In this document: positions 53,836-64,000 of the stretch, piece after piece
Layout of the letters: the number at the start of each line of letters is the position of its first letter
Numbering within the stretch: position 1 is the stretch's first letter
Assembly: GCA_030674185.1 (NCBI GenBank)
Contig: JAPXFY010000026.1
Location: 34,247,167 to 34,311,166, forward strand
DNA: 64,000 nucleotides
Source: Monoplex corrugatus
Lineage: Eukaryota; Mollusca; Gastropoda; Littorinimorpha; Ranellidae
Reading direction: 5' to 3'
The notes under the pieces: generated by a model
Database searches by the model: none
What the model saw: the letters and a program-made list of their open reading frames with translations, nothing else
Told to the model about the DNA's origin: nothing
Position numbers and translations under genes: made by a program

Positions 53836-55480
53836 TTTGTTTTAGTAATAAGGTGTGTTTGTATTACATTGGTTTTGTATCACATCATTTTCCTATGATC
53901 TCACATTTTCTGTCAAATCTTTGAGTTTTGTTTTCTTTCCCATTGTGTTTTCTGCTGTTAGTCTGTTGTCATTTTATATACTTGATGTTACAGACATGCA
54001 GTGCTGGGCATGATCAGAGTAAAGCCTTTTTTCCCCTGTAAGTTGGTTTTAGGACAGTTCATCAATAACTGTATTGCCCCCTCTCCCCCTGCCAAACACA
54101 CTTTTTTTTTCCAATCCTTTCACTCGCACGAGATGACTCACTCTGTTTACATCCAAAATCCATGTGCAGATTTATCCACGCCTGTTTAAAGGTTGGAAGG
54201 AGAGTATGAGAGTTCCAGGCCAGATCTTTGATTTCGTCGTTGTATCTGTGAGGGTGTCCCTCACCACAGAGCCAAATAAGAGAAGAATCCACATGCGGGG
54301 AGGTTAGCTGCAGGACCAGTCTTGGCCCGTCAAGGGACATTACCTCTCCACGTGCGAGCCCAGCATGAGGTGGAAGTAAAACCTGCATAGCACGACAGAG
54401 GCAGTGAAAATGAAAAAAAAAAAAAAAAAGGGAGGGGGGAGGAATTTGGGGGAGATGTCAAAATAGTAGGGTTAAAGTGAAACGAAACGGAATAATGATA
54501 ACAGAATTCTCTGAACTTCTAAAACTGATTACATAAGTAAAATACAAAAGACTAATGATATATATGATATATAATAAATATATTGCAGATAAACCAAATA
54601 TCAAGACAAACTAGAATGTTGAGCCCAGTAAAGGTCAGGCAGAACATAAATTGTGAAGAGACCAACTAATATAAAAGTGAAAAGTCATAGAACTCAAACA
54701 ATTTTTATCAAAATTTAAAAACAAGAAAAATTGTAGGACACCATATTAATGGAATAATGCAATGAGAACGACCATGGGAAGACAAACCGAATGAAAGAAG
54801 TAACAAAATAAAAGGGTAATAAAACCCAAAATGAAATAAAACAAACGGGCGTATGTCATATGTGTGACCAAGCAGTATTTGTTATGCTAAGGGCATAGCG
54901 CCATGTGTATGTCCTCGTTCGTATCAAACCGATTTATTTAGTTATTTTCCTAATGTATTGGGACATCACGAATTAAAGTCCATTTGTAGTTGCTCATAAA
55001 TAAGATATCAGGAACATCACATGGTGGTTGCCCAGTTATCAGACTACATGATATTGTTCGTTTCTCTTTTATGTAAATTAAACTGCATTATTACATGGAA
55101 GGGTGCCCGTATGAAGTAGTGCACTTTGGGCCTGGCTCATTATTGTGGTGAAAGACATAATTTGGTGGAAGCATAATTAATACATGATTGAAGTAGGTCT
55201 ACAACGTGGGGCACTTTTCCTTATGGGTTGTGTGTGTGTGTGCATGCATGAGTGTGTGTGTGCACGCGCGTTCATATGTTATGGGTTGTTTTGTCTATGC
55301 TCATTTATTCATCAACTGTTCGTGTTGTAAATAAAACCTGACTTGATTTTGGCAACCCGTCTTCTTGGGACTCGATTTTTTGTGAATTGTGTCTGTGTAA
55401 TAGCAGGGCAGTGCTAGATTTTAGGAAGTGGTTTATTCATTTATTTATTTATCTATCTATCTATCTATTTATTTTCCCCA
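53836..55480. other. Intergenic stretch without genes
   Basis: Includes a GC-richer segment (54180-54410) ending in an 18-A run followed by G-rich sequence, AT-rich filler, a (GT)n near 55230 and TTTA/TCTA repeats at 55437-55475. Nothing recognisable as a gene. Confidence 0.5.
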
Positions 55481-55757
55481 GATCTTAGCATGGTTTGACA
55501 CTTGACAAAGGCCAGCTTGCTGAAAATTTGCACCTGTCTTGTCTTGTACTGTCATATCAAATAATTTTTATACGTTCTGATTCTGTTTATGTGTGGTCGT
55601 GGTTCCTATTTGTAATCTTCTTGTCTAAAACGAAAAGTCGACTTCTGTTGTTTGATTCTTTCATTTATATCGTTGCTGCAATTTTGAGCACACAGACTGA
55701 TACTCGTAACCTATGTCCAGAAGCAACTAATAGACTAAATTCTCAATCAGTACAGTC

Positions 55758-55839
55758 AGCATGACGAAGTGGTTGATACAACGGACTACTGACTCGGAGA
55801 TTCGAGTTTGAATCCCTATCAGTTCAAATCTCTATCATT

Positions 55840-55860
<21 letters not shown>
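55758..55860 (+). mobile_element. tRNA-headed SINE head and poly(A)
   Basis: CATGACGAAGTGGTTGATAC (A box-like) and GAGTTTGAATCCCTATCAG (B box-like), followed by a poly(A) stretch at 55839-55856. Family B copy 2 follows. Confidence 0.6.
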
Positions 55861-55870
<10 letters not shown>

Positions 55871-55924
55871 CTGTGGTATTTTTCTGGCGTATTCGGCACC
55901 TTTCCAGAATTGGGTGTGCTGTGG

Positions 55925-56165
55925 GCTCTTTGGGAATATTAGTACCGCACAGTCGAGTCTCATCCACTTTCTGGATGCATCGGTGAAAGTGTTGCTCAAA
56001 TTTCATGACCAGCACTGCAGGTATCTATATCTCTCAGGCCTGGTTAATGTCAGGATATATTATGATAGTAAGTAGGCTATAAAGTACAGTCATGTCACAC
56101 AGTCTCAATCCTGGATGAAAACTCAGCAGCATCATGATGATCATCCCCATTATCATGAAATCATC
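55925..56165 (+). repeat. Dispersed repeat, family B copy 2
   Basis: Shares ordered phrases with 51330-51545 (GTCTCATCCACTT, TCAGGCCTGG, ACAGTCTCAATCC, ATCATC runs). Confidence 0.65.
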
Positions 56166-56311
56166 AATCGTAGCATCATGAAAATCGCAGATTCTGTGGC
56201 TCTTTAAGCCCCGATCTCGTGGTGACCTTACTTTCAGTTTCTTCTAGCTTTTCATTGCCTGAGATAAATTCAGATTGGGGTTTGGGTGTTAATGGTTCAT
56301 AGTGTCTGTCG

Positions 56312-56581
56312 ATGAAGAAGATTAGCAAAAGACAAGCAACATTTATAGGCCATTTTATGAGGAAAGGGGAATTAGAACACCTGGTCACAACAGGAAAGCT
56401 GGAGGGAAAGAGAACACCAGGTAGGCCTATACCCAGAAAGAAAATATTGGACGGATTTGCAGAGTGGCTGAGGACTGAGAGGGTGGAAGATGTACTTGCA
56501 GCAACAAGGGATAGATTCGTATGGAGGGCCATGATCGCCAACGCCATTCGGCAGGGTGATGATGATGATGTCCAGGAGTAG
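56312..56581 (+). pseudogene. Non-LTR retrotransposon C-terminal fragment
   Basis: Reads KRQATFIGHFMRKGELEHLV, TTGKLEGKRTPGRPIPRK and RDRFVWRAMIANAIRQGDDD, the post-RT tail of Jockey/CR1-related LINEs (pattern R...F.GHV.RK..LE......GKR.RGR, D..RWR.MI). Ends in a TGATGATGATG tail. Confidence 0.8.
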
Positions 56582-56690
56582 ACGAAGACTGAGAGGATGG
56601 GAGATGCACTTTCAGCGACAAAAGATAGATTCATATGGAGGGCCATGATCGCCAACACCATGCGGCAGGGCACATGATGATGATGAGTGG
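56582..56690 (+). pseudogene. Partial duplicate of the LINE 3' end
   Basis: GACTGAGAGGATGGGAGATG, then ATATGGAGGGCCATGATCGC and CATGATGATGATGAG repeat the last 100 bp of the fragment just upstream with small differences. Either a tandem duplication of the insertion's end or a second 3' terminus. Confidence 0.75.
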
Positions 56691-56923
56691 AGTGTCTGTC
56701 GTCGGAGTGCAGTGGGTGGTGGTCATCTTACTACATCGTCTCTCGTTTAGTCTGGCTGTGTGCCTGACCCAGTTACCTGCACGTCTCCATTTTGATGGAT
56801 CTTTACCGTTGTATCTTTCACATCGCCTCTGCCCATTCATATCAAATATCACGCACCCTGCAATGCTCAAAACAAAAACGAATCTGGTTGTGACAAAATG
56901 CAATCTTAGTTTCATCTGAGCAT

Positions 56924-56926
<3 letters not shown>

Positions 56927-56991
<65 letters not shown>
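56927..56991. repeat. (CT)n microsatellite
   Basis: Pure CT tract, with a second shorter one at 57006-57030. Confidence 0.95.
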
Positions 56992-56994
<3 letters not shown>

Positions 56995-57180
56995 TGCGTG
57001 CTCGACTCTCTCTCTTCTCTCTCTCTCTCTGTCTGTGCACGCATGTGCATAGTTTGTGTTTGATGTGAAGATTTGTATTCATTCATAGCATTTCACTCTG
57101 CTTTATTCTTTGTAACTTACAGCTTTTGTCAATGTCTGTTGTTACTTGATCTAAAGTTTAGTTATGTTCTGTCATTGTAA

Positions 57181-57290
57181 AGGGCATCTCTGGAATTCGC
57201 TATGGCTGATCTACAGAATGAACCCACCTTTTTGCTCTTCAAGTCACAGTTAACAAATTTGTTCACCCAGGCCTTCCAATGTTGATATCC
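57181..57290 (+). pseudogene. LINE RT C-terminal scrap
   Basis: Reads LQNEPTFLLFKSQLTNLFTQ AF, like the last FKSxLKTxLFxxAF motif of L2/CR1-type ORF2. Very short. Confidence 0.4.
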
Positions 57291-57299
57291 TAGCTGCTT

Positions 57300-57652
57300 G
57301 TCCACCAAAATACACTTTCACTTATTAAGTGCACTTTTGGCTCTAGGGAAATGAGATATGCGAAATCAATTTTAGATAATTAATGCCCTTTTCATATATG
57401 TTTTAGTGTCTTAATTTTTATGGTTAAATGTGTGTTTAGATTTGTTTTTTTAAATCCCCATGTGCGGTAAATTAGACGGAGTGATCGACGCCGGGGGCAT
57501 CTCCATAGATTTTGTGCGCGAATGCATTGAATGTGTAGGCCTACTTCATTTTCTTTTCTTTTTTCCTGTTGAAGTATTGTATATGTTTTGAGATCGTTAT
57601 TGCCCTAATATGGCTCTATGCCGTCGGCTGGGCTTTAAACAACAACTTTCAC
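57300..57652 (+). repeat. Family A repeat, copy g
   Basis: TTTTGGCTCTAGGGAAATGA, GACGGAGTGATCGACGCCGG, TGCGCGAATGCATTGA, TATGCCGTCGGCTGGGCTTT, AAACAACAA. Confidence 0.85.
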
Positions 57653-57659
57653 TTATAAC

Positions 57660-57800
57660 TATTGTTGTTATTTTTGTTTAAAGCCCGGCCGACTGCATAG
57701 AGTTATATCAGGGCTATGACCGTTTCAAAACACGTAATACTTCAACAAGGAAAAAAGAAAAGAAAATTAAGTACACATATCAATGCATTCGCGCACATAA
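57660..57800 (-). repeat. Family A repeat, copy h (inverted 3' part)
   Basis: Reverse-strand tail TTTAAAGCCCGGCCGACTGC, CAGGGCTATGACCGTTTCAA and CAATGCATTCGCGCACATAA. Lies between two plus-strand copies. Confidence 0.85.
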
Positions 57801-58086
57801 TGTGAGCAACTTTAGGTAAATTAGGGCCGTTTTATATACATATTTCAGTGTCCTTAGTATGTTTAAATTTGTAGTCAGGTATTTTTTTAATACCCTGTGT
57901 GATAAATTGGACGGAGTGGTCAGCACCAGGGACATCTCAGATCATGTGCTCAAATGCATTGATATGTGTAATTAATGTTCTTTTCCTTTTTTCCTGTTGA
58001 AATATTGTGTATGTTTTGAAACGGTTATAGCCCTGATATGGCTCTACGCAGTCGGCTGGGCTTTAAACAGCAATAACAATAACAAA
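57800..58086 (+). repeat. Family A repeat, copy i
   Basis: GATAAATTGGACGGAGTGGT, ATGCATTGATATGTGTAATT, TACGCAGTCGGCTGGGCTTT, then AACAGCAATAACAATAACAA. Confidence 0.85.
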
Positions 58087-58789
58087 GTTGTTTCTCTGTT
58101 TTAAGAGAACGGCAACTGGGCAAAGTTCTCATTCAATCTTTCCAAATATTACGAACTTATCGACCAGTAATAGGAAGTCTATTCAAACTTCAGTAATCAA
58201 AACGGCCGCAAAGTAGCTTAACAACCCATTTGACGGATGCACAATCAGTCCGCTTTGTGTTTTGCTTGTATACACTTGTAGACACAAATAACATCGAGCG
58301 CCTATGCTAGCAGCAACATATGCTAATCACAGCATCATTCATACAAGTTTACCTCACACTGTTCTGCTGAGTGTAGGCCTATGGTGCTAACTACATCCAA
58401 TCTGCAAGTCAGGAAACCCTGGTTTGCCAGTCATTAACCTTTTTATCCGGCACTGTAAATGGTCGGGATGACATTAGGGCTCTGAATGTTTGTATTTATG
58501 CTACATGTCGACCACATTATATATATGCTCCTGTGGTGATACAGTTGGGGGATGATGTTTCCAACACTACAGTCAGTTGTCTAACCTGTCAAAGTCATTG
58601 TCAGCCGGCTGATGTACAGAACAAGTGCCACGATCTAGTCATACACAAGAGTCGGGTATGTACGTTTTAAGACTTTCCTTTTCTTTTTTAAATAAGAAAG
58701 TGCAAAATAGCAGATGCACATTGGAAATATCCAGCAGAACTGGCCAAGCTAAAACAGCATTTCAAACAAAACGAAAAGCGTTCTTACCA

Positions 58790-58945
58790 ACAAATGCATA
58801 TCAATTGACATCTGGAAGAGAGTTCTTCAATGTTATATAGAACCAATACTGTTGTACAGATGCGAAGCCTGTGATGGTCAACAGGGAGGCTGGAATCTAG
58901 TGGCTTCCTTCCATATTTCAAAAGGCCTAGGGAAAAAGGTAGGTT
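58790..58945 (+). pseudogene. LINE fragment (LLYGCEAW region)
   Basis: One frame reads KRVLQCYIEPILLYRCEA, matching the conserved RLL.CYV.SVLLYGCEAW block beyond the RT domain of RTE/Jockey-like LINEs. Broken on both sides. Confidence 0.6.
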
Positions 58946-59061
58946 CCAAGGGACTGGCGGAGAGCAGTTGGGGTGCCCATATGGAGAAAGAAAGGGCTTG
59001 AAAAAGATTATAACTTTTCCAGAGGTGTATCTGTTCTCAGTCATGTATAGTAGAACCATTC

Positions 59062-59253
59062 TTAACCCTTTGACTCCCACACCCTATCCACCAACTGCAA
59101 AAACTTAACCTTTTGACTCTCTTATCCTATCCACCAGCTTCATGCAGAAGCTGCTGGACAGGATGAGGAAATCAAAGGGTTAAGGTTTTGCTTTGCTAGC
59201 ATGGCTGACAATGCAGGATGCTGGTAGACAGGGTGCGGGAGTCAAAGGGTTAA
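59062..59253. mobile_element. Nested TTAA MITE, copy 2
   Basis: Outer element TTAACCCTTTGACTCCCACA to GCGGGAGTCAAAGGGTTAA; inner element 59105-59183 (TTAACCTTTTGACTCTCTTA to AGGAAATCAAAGGGTTAA). Same insertion point of inner in outer as at 48578. Confidence 0.9.
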
Positions 59254-59289
59254 GCGAAGCTTAGTATGGATTAAGAAAAGAAAGAGGAC

Positions 59290-59740
59290 GCACAGATGCT
59301 ATTTTCACACTTTGCCAACTTTGCGAGAAAGCACGTGAATTTTATGACAACAAGGTCAAGGGTCACAAGCCAGAAACAGCACCACCTCATCTTAATGAAT
59401 CAGAAAAAGGCATTGGGCTGTGTAAATAGAATCCAGCTTTGGGATGTCTTAAGTGTCGCTCTGAATAAAATTCCATGTGCACCACATGGACAAACTTATT
59501 CAAGATGGAAACCCTGATCCAGAAGCTGGCAATGGACTATTATTCGCTGATGACTGAGCGAATGTAACAACACACAGAAGACACACAGATATGTTAAACA
59601 ACAGCTGTAAAAATTGTGGCATAAAAATTATCACCAGCAAGACATAGGTTATGTCAGTAGCATGAACCTCTGACAAACTGGACATCAGAATCAAAGAGCA
59701 AAAACTACGCCCAGATCACAGAATTATCGTACTTTTATAG
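59290..59740 (+). pseudogene. LINE reverse transcriptase palm fragment
   Basis: Interrupted frames hold LMNQKKALGCVNRIQLWDVL (like FLDFKKAFDSVNR..LW..L), then GLLFADD at 59534-59554 with the catalytic FADD box, and CGIKIITSKT. Stops and frameshifts show it is dead. Followed by the (AT)n tract and the C-terminal piece at 59910. Confidence 0.65.
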
Positions 59741-59744
59741 ACAT

Positions 59745-59834
59745 ACATACATACATAGATATCTATATGTATATTATATATCTATGTATATATGTACATA
59801 TATATATATACATGTATATGTATATATATAATAT

Positions 59835-59908
<74 letters not shown>
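59745..59908. repeat. (AT)n microsatellite
   Basis: Compound TA/TACA tract, pure TA over the last 70 bases. Confidence 0.95.
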
Positions 59909-59909
<1 letters not shown>

Positions 59910-59911
<2 letters not shown>

Positions 59912-60350
59912 AAAGGCAGGTTAAAAATGGACTGAGAAAATGAGACCTAAATCCAAAAGGCCAGTGCTGTAAGCTACCATCTTTCAACCCTTCTAGAACA
60001 TCCCAAACATCCCTTTGGAAACAAAAACCAGTCTTATCAGTTCACTCTTTATACCCACCCCGACACGGCAGTGCCAGACTGGGATTTTGATTAAACAATC
60101 TCCTTGAGAGAAAGATCACAACCTATGAGATGGGATGCCTCAGAACAGCAGCAGCCAAGACCAAAAAGAGACATGATTTGTAACGAAGAGATCCAAGAGA
60201 TGGTTGGAACAAAACCTGTCAACCATTACATTACACAACGGCGGTCTGGCCATTTGACTAGGATGCCAATCAGCCATCCAGCCCTTCGATCAAACAACGC
60301 TAGATGCTTGGGCTTCAGAGCCTGAGGAAGACTATGGCAACGCTACACAG
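59910..60350 (+). pseudogene. LINE C-terminal fragment (RTE-like)
   Basis: Reads ITTYEMGCLRTAAAKTKKRH, EEIQEMVGTKPVNHYITQRR and SGHLTRMPISHPALRSNNAR CLGFRA across frame changes, matching the MRCLR.AAGVTR.D..RN, WFGHL.RMP..QPA and GFRARGRPRKRW series. Confidence 0.7.
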
Positions 60351-60357
60351 ATGAAGT

Positions 60358-60778
60358 GACAAATACACGAAATGGGCTTAGTACAAAGCAATTTGTGTAA
60401 TTTTTGCAATCGAGCAAGAGATAGTATACAACACTGCCTTTGGGACTGTCAGTATATACAGTCATTTTGGAATGAATTTGAAACGTATGTACTGACAAAT
60501 TGTACAAATGTTAACAATTTAAAACTGTCAAAACAAATGATTATTTTGGGATTTGACAAAACTTTTACAAGTGATAAAATTTTTGATTTTATTCTGCTTT
60601 TCGCAAAATATTTCATTTATCAATGCAAATGTGAAAAACTGATGCCAAATCTGCACATCTTTAGGAAAAAAACTTAAACGGAGATACGATATAGAATTGT
60701 ATAATCAAAAGTTGAGAATGACTGCACAAAAGTACGAAATGGATTGGACGTACTACCGCCCAATTATTACTTTTTAAT
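60358..60778 (+). pseudogene. L1/Tx1-like LINE 3' end with zf-RVT-type domain
   Basis: MGLVQSNLCNFCNRARDSIQ HCLWDCQYIQSFWNEFE shows the C..C....E...H.LW.C......FW spacing of the zinc-binding region at the end of L1/Tx1-type ORF2. It continues LILLFAKYFIYQCK (here FILLFAKYFIYQCKCEK), then, after a frameshift in an A run near 60670, LKRRYDIELYNQ and MDWTYYRPIITF before a stop. It belongs to a different clade from the fragment just upstream. Confidence 0.75.
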
Positions 60779-61059
60779 GATGACTATTTTTTTTTCTAAT
60801 GCGCACAGCCAAATTCTGCAGACTATGACTTAACATACCGCAGTATTAGCTAGATAAATAAATAAGACGTTATATAAATATAATAATACCGCAAACAAAC
60901 AATGGGTTAATTGTGCTGTTGTTGATGTTTTCATCATTGATTATTACTATTATTATCATTATTATTATAATTATTTTCTCTGAGGAGTGTGTGCGGTTCT
61001 TTTCTTAAGACAGGGTTGATACACTCATGCCTTTTTGCTTTACTTTATTGTTCGTGTCT

Positions 61060-61540
61060 TTATTAAAATATTCAAATGTCAAAACAAAAAAACAAAAAAA
61101 GTGACAAATACACTACACATCATCAACATTACTACATACCAGGCTTCCCGTCTGTACCTGCAGACCGCCATCTTCATCTCCTCGTACAAGTGGAATGGAA
61201 AAGTAAAAGCGAAAAGTGTCATATCGATAGGAGTTGACCGAGTAAATGTGTGTGGGTCTGTCTGTCTGACTGTGTGTGAGTATGTGTATGTCTGTCTGTC
61301 TGTCTCTGTCTCTACTGTATCTGTTTGTCTGTCTGTCTCGCTGTTTATGTTTTTGTCTCTCTCTGTCTGTCTTTGTCAATTTCTCTCTCTCTCTCTGTCT
61401 GTCTCTGTCTCTGTCTCGCTCTCTCTCTTTCTCTTTCTCTGTGTGTGTGGATGTGTTTGCGTGTGTCTGTCTGTCTGTCTGTGTTTGTGTTTGTGTATGT
61501 GTCTGTTTGTTTGTGGGTGAGTGTGTATGTTTCCATTGAT
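61060..61540. repeat. TCTG/TCTC/GTGT low-complexity region
   Basis: Dominated by CTGT, CTCT and GTGT units from 61250 on. Overlapping ORFs on both strands are artefacts of the repeat. Confidence 0.9.
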
Positions 61541-61656
61541 ATTTGATTTGAGTTTTACGTCCGCGCCCATCTCAAGTGATATAGCCGACATAAATAAGCA
61601 TCCCAGGAAAGTGGGGAAAGGGGTTGATGGAAGATGATGAATGGTCAGATGGTGAT

Positions 61657-61659
<3 letters not shown>

Positions 61660-61750
<91 letters not shown>
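61660..61750. repeat. (GT)n then (CTGT)n microsatellite
   Basis: GT tract to 61722, then CTGT units to 61750. Confidence 0.95.
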
Positions 61751-61755
<5 letters not shown>

Positions 61756-61794
61756 GACATAGTATGTTGGCAAGATTTTTTTTAGATTTTTTTG

Positions 61795-61918
61795 GATAAT
61801 AATAATTCATAATTACAATATTTATATAGCGCAAAATCTTGATAAAATCAAATCTAAGCGCTGAAGCAGACACACACGCAGGCACGCACGCCCGCACACA
61901 CACGCACGCACACATACA

Positions 61919-61969
<51 letters not shown>

Positions 61970-62690
61970 ACACACACGCATGGCTATAAATGGGGAGAAA
62001 GAATAAAAGCAATAAAAGCAAGAATAAAAGCAATGGAAAATTATAGAGAGCATAGCATACAATTATATATTATAACCATGTGATTCCCTCCGAGCGGAGA
62101 CAGGCTGCAGAGGGGAGGGTTGAGTGAGGTTAGGATTTTATGCAGGAGAGAAAAGGTGAGTTTTGAGAGCGGACTTGAAGGAGACAAAAGTAGGTTGCTG
62201 ACGGACTGAGAGAGGAAGTTTGTTCCAGGAGAGTGGACCAGAAACAGAGAAGGCTCGTGGACCATAGGTATTGAGCTTAGTGCGTGGAAAGCGAAGAGTC
62301 AGAGGATCAGAGGCAGAGCGGAGGGTACGTGAGGGAACATAGATCTCAAGTAGGCTTGACAGGTAATCGGGGGCTGCGTTATTGAGGCTTTTGTAGCACA
62401 TGGTGTCTAGTTTGTACTGTATGCGCTTTGATACAGGGAGCCAGTGAAGTTGTGCCAGGAGAGGAGATATGTGGTCAGCTTTTTTCTTTTTGAGTACAAG
62501 GCGTGCAGCATTGTTTTGAATGCGCTGTAGGATGTGAATGGTGGAGGCAGGAAGACCAGACAGGAGTGAATTGCAATAGTCAATGCGAGACATTATGAAG
62601 GAGAGAACGAGTTTTGCAGTTGTTTCGACAGAGAGATACTTCCTGATCAGCTTTATACGATGGAGATGATCTTTACCAAATCTGGATTAA
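61795..62690 (-). mobile_element. L2-like LINE, 5'-truncated 3' end
   Basis: Minus strand. An RT/thumb reading frame (62593-62138, 151 codons) is followed by a 3' UTR with an (AC)n run (61862-61975) and a terminal AGCGC/GCGCT hairpin (61862-61828), then ATATAAATATTGTAATT. The hairpin and tail are shared with 17911-17975. Confidence 0.8.
62138..62593 (-). pseudogene. L2-like LINE ORF2 C-terminal fragment
   Basis: Contains SRIDYCNSLLSGLP, LQRIQNNAARLVLKKKKADH, ISPLLAQLHWLPVSKRIQYK and GPLSWNKLPLSVRQQPTFVS to a natural-looking end FKSALKTHLFSPA. These are the standard blocks after the RT catalytic core in L2/CR1-type LINEs. Open throughout, so a fairly young insertion; the upstream catalytic part is absent. 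Confidence 0.88.
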
Positions 62691-63049
62691 AAGATGTGGA
62701 CACAATGGAAGAATGACGAATGCACAAGTCATAGCACTAAGGTCCAAGCCACATCAGTTTAAAAAAACAACCATAGACTCAGCATTGTGTGAAGACATGT
62801 GTGAGCAACACATTCATATTCTTGTAAAAATATTTAATTTCTGTTTTCACTGTTGTGACAGCCTTCCGCTTTGTCCTTTGCTTCGCGTCAAGTTTAATTT
62901 CATTTGCTGCTTCTTAAAGGTCACAGTGACCCCGAGAAGTGAAAAAAACCCAAAAAACTGGATATTTTGTTTGATGGGAAGTGGGGAGGGGGAGACCCTC
63001 ATGTATAGAATGGGAAATTGTTAGAATTACTGTAATTTTTTGTTTGTTT

Positions 63050-63265
63050 TTTTGTTTGTTTATTTATTTATTCATTTAGGCCTACTTATTTGTTTATTTA
63101 TTTGTTTATCTAGTTATTCATTCATTCATTTATTTATTTATTTATTTATTTATTTATGTATTCATTCATTCATTCTCATTCATTCAGTTATTCATTCATT
63201 CATTTATTTGTTTGTTTGTTTGTTTGTTTGTTTGTTTGTTTGTTTGTTTGTTTGTTTGTTTCCTT
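63050..63265. repeat. TTTA/TTCA/TTTG tetranucleotide repeats
   Basis: Successive arrays of TTTA, TTCA and TTTG, the last about 60 bases long. Confidence 0.95.
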
Positions 63266-63329
63266 CGTCCAGTGTGTGTCTGTGTCTGCGCATTTAAAAC
63301 GGTGAATTTTTTTGTTTGTTTGTTTGTAG

Positions 63330-63520
63330 AATTTTGCCAAGGAGAACCCTTATGTTGAAGTGGATCTTTTATGTGCACTAAGTGCGTATGCACACGGGAT
63401 TTCAGTTTATCTCTCATCATTTGAGATTAGCAACCAGATGACCACTGAAGATTTAGTAGAGTAAGATGGGGGAGGTGAGGGAGGTGTAGAGAAAATCGTT
63501 GTCTGACCGGGACTCGCACA
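63330..63520 (-). mobile_element. SINE-like repeat (probable)
   Basis: GTGGATCTTTTATGTGCACT, AAGTGCGTATGCACACGGGA and TTAGCAACCAGATGACCACT look like a common gastropod dispersed repeat. The right end GACCGGGACTCGCACA is, inverted, similar to a tRNA-type B box. Family assignment is from memory of style, not a match. Confidence 0.4.
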
Positions 63521-63521
63521 C

Positions 63522-63542
63522 ACACCACACACCACACACACA

Positions 63543-63594
<52 letters not shown>

Positions 63595-63700
63595 GCACAC
63601 AACACACACACACACAGACGCACACAAACACACACACACAACACACACACACACAGACGACCACAAACACACACTCACACAGACGACGCACACAACACAC

Positions 63701-63769
<69 letters not shown>

Positions 63770-63785
63770 CACACACACACTCATA
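63522..63785. repeat. (AC)n microsatellite complex
   Basis: CA tracts interspersed with CACAGACGCACACA-type units. ORFs here are artefacts. Confidence 0.97.
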
Positions 63786-64000
63786 CTGTGTCTCTTTCAG
63801 ATTATTATAAATCGGTCTCCTCACAATAACAGTAACAATTCTCACACAGCAGAGAGGCGACAATTTCGTAATTCAAAGATCAGGAACATGTGGAAAAGAG
63901 AGTAAGAACTCCCAAGGAACTGACAAAAAGCGACAAGGCTCACAATTTTTGGCCAACTGGCCTTTGTCAAGTGTTTTTGCAAAAGACAGCAGTCACCAGA

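Noticed and set aside
54062..54430. Processed gene copy ending in a poly(A) run
   Set aside because: The 108-codon minus-strand ORF is opposite to the A run, and neither strand resembles a known protein; only the A tract supports retroposition.
61035..62062. ORFs up to 228 codons in TCTG/GTGT/AC repeats
   Set aside because: Low-complexity artefacts; the only real coding signal nearby is the LINE fragment at 62138-62593.

Overview
This is a eukaryotic (animal) genomic window: AT-rich, intron-dense and full of simple repeats and transposon debris. Only two host genes can be supported, and both are conserved animal proteins split by GT-AG introns. They are the regulatory beta subunit of protein kinase CK2 (CSNK2B, minus strand, coding exons between 1614 and 21231) and DNA polymerase epsilon subunit 3, the histone-fold protein CHRAC17/DPB4 (POLE3, plus strand, coding exons between 30424 and 48043). 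The repeat style (tRNA-headed SINEs, L2-like LINE ends, piggyBac and hAT relatives, very long CA/GA/TA runs) suggests a mollusc, perhaps a gastropod, but that is inference.

Layout. 1-1613: CSNK2B 3' region with short tandem duplications. 1614-25272: CSNK2B, read right to left. Its introns hold a piggyBac element sitting inside a minisatellite (4173-6805), a CpG-rich block with TATA and CCAAT motifs (9430-10470), a hAT transposase scrap (20119-20310) and a LINE/SINE 3' hairpin tail (17911-17975). 25273-25620: a short divergent promoter shared by the two genes, with NRF1-like, E2F-like and CCAAT motifs. 25621-48043: POLE3, whose introns hold LINE fragments, several TIR elements, a GGACATAACTGAG minisatellite and a 386-bp tandem repeat. 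48044-64000: no host gene seen; the stretch is a mosaic of SINE-like units, nested TTAA MITEs, LINE fragments (RTE/Jockey-like, Tx1-like, L2-like) and microsatellites.

The most notable signal is in CSNK2B. Exon 3 is present twice, at 16923-17035 and 13294-13409. Both copies have intact splice sites and the same splice phases, and they encode alternative versions of CK2beta residues 59-97. Including both, or neither, brings a stop codon at once, so only mutually exclusive use gives a full-length protein: 221 aa with the canonical exon, 220 aa with the variant. Between the two copies many codons differ silently while the core helix is unchanged, the mark of selection on protein.

A second theme is modular mobile DNA. 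Elements with different terminal inverted repeats share one GC-rich cassette, a composite MITE-in-MITE occurs twice with the same nesting, and a LINE and a remote short repeat share the same 3' hairpin.
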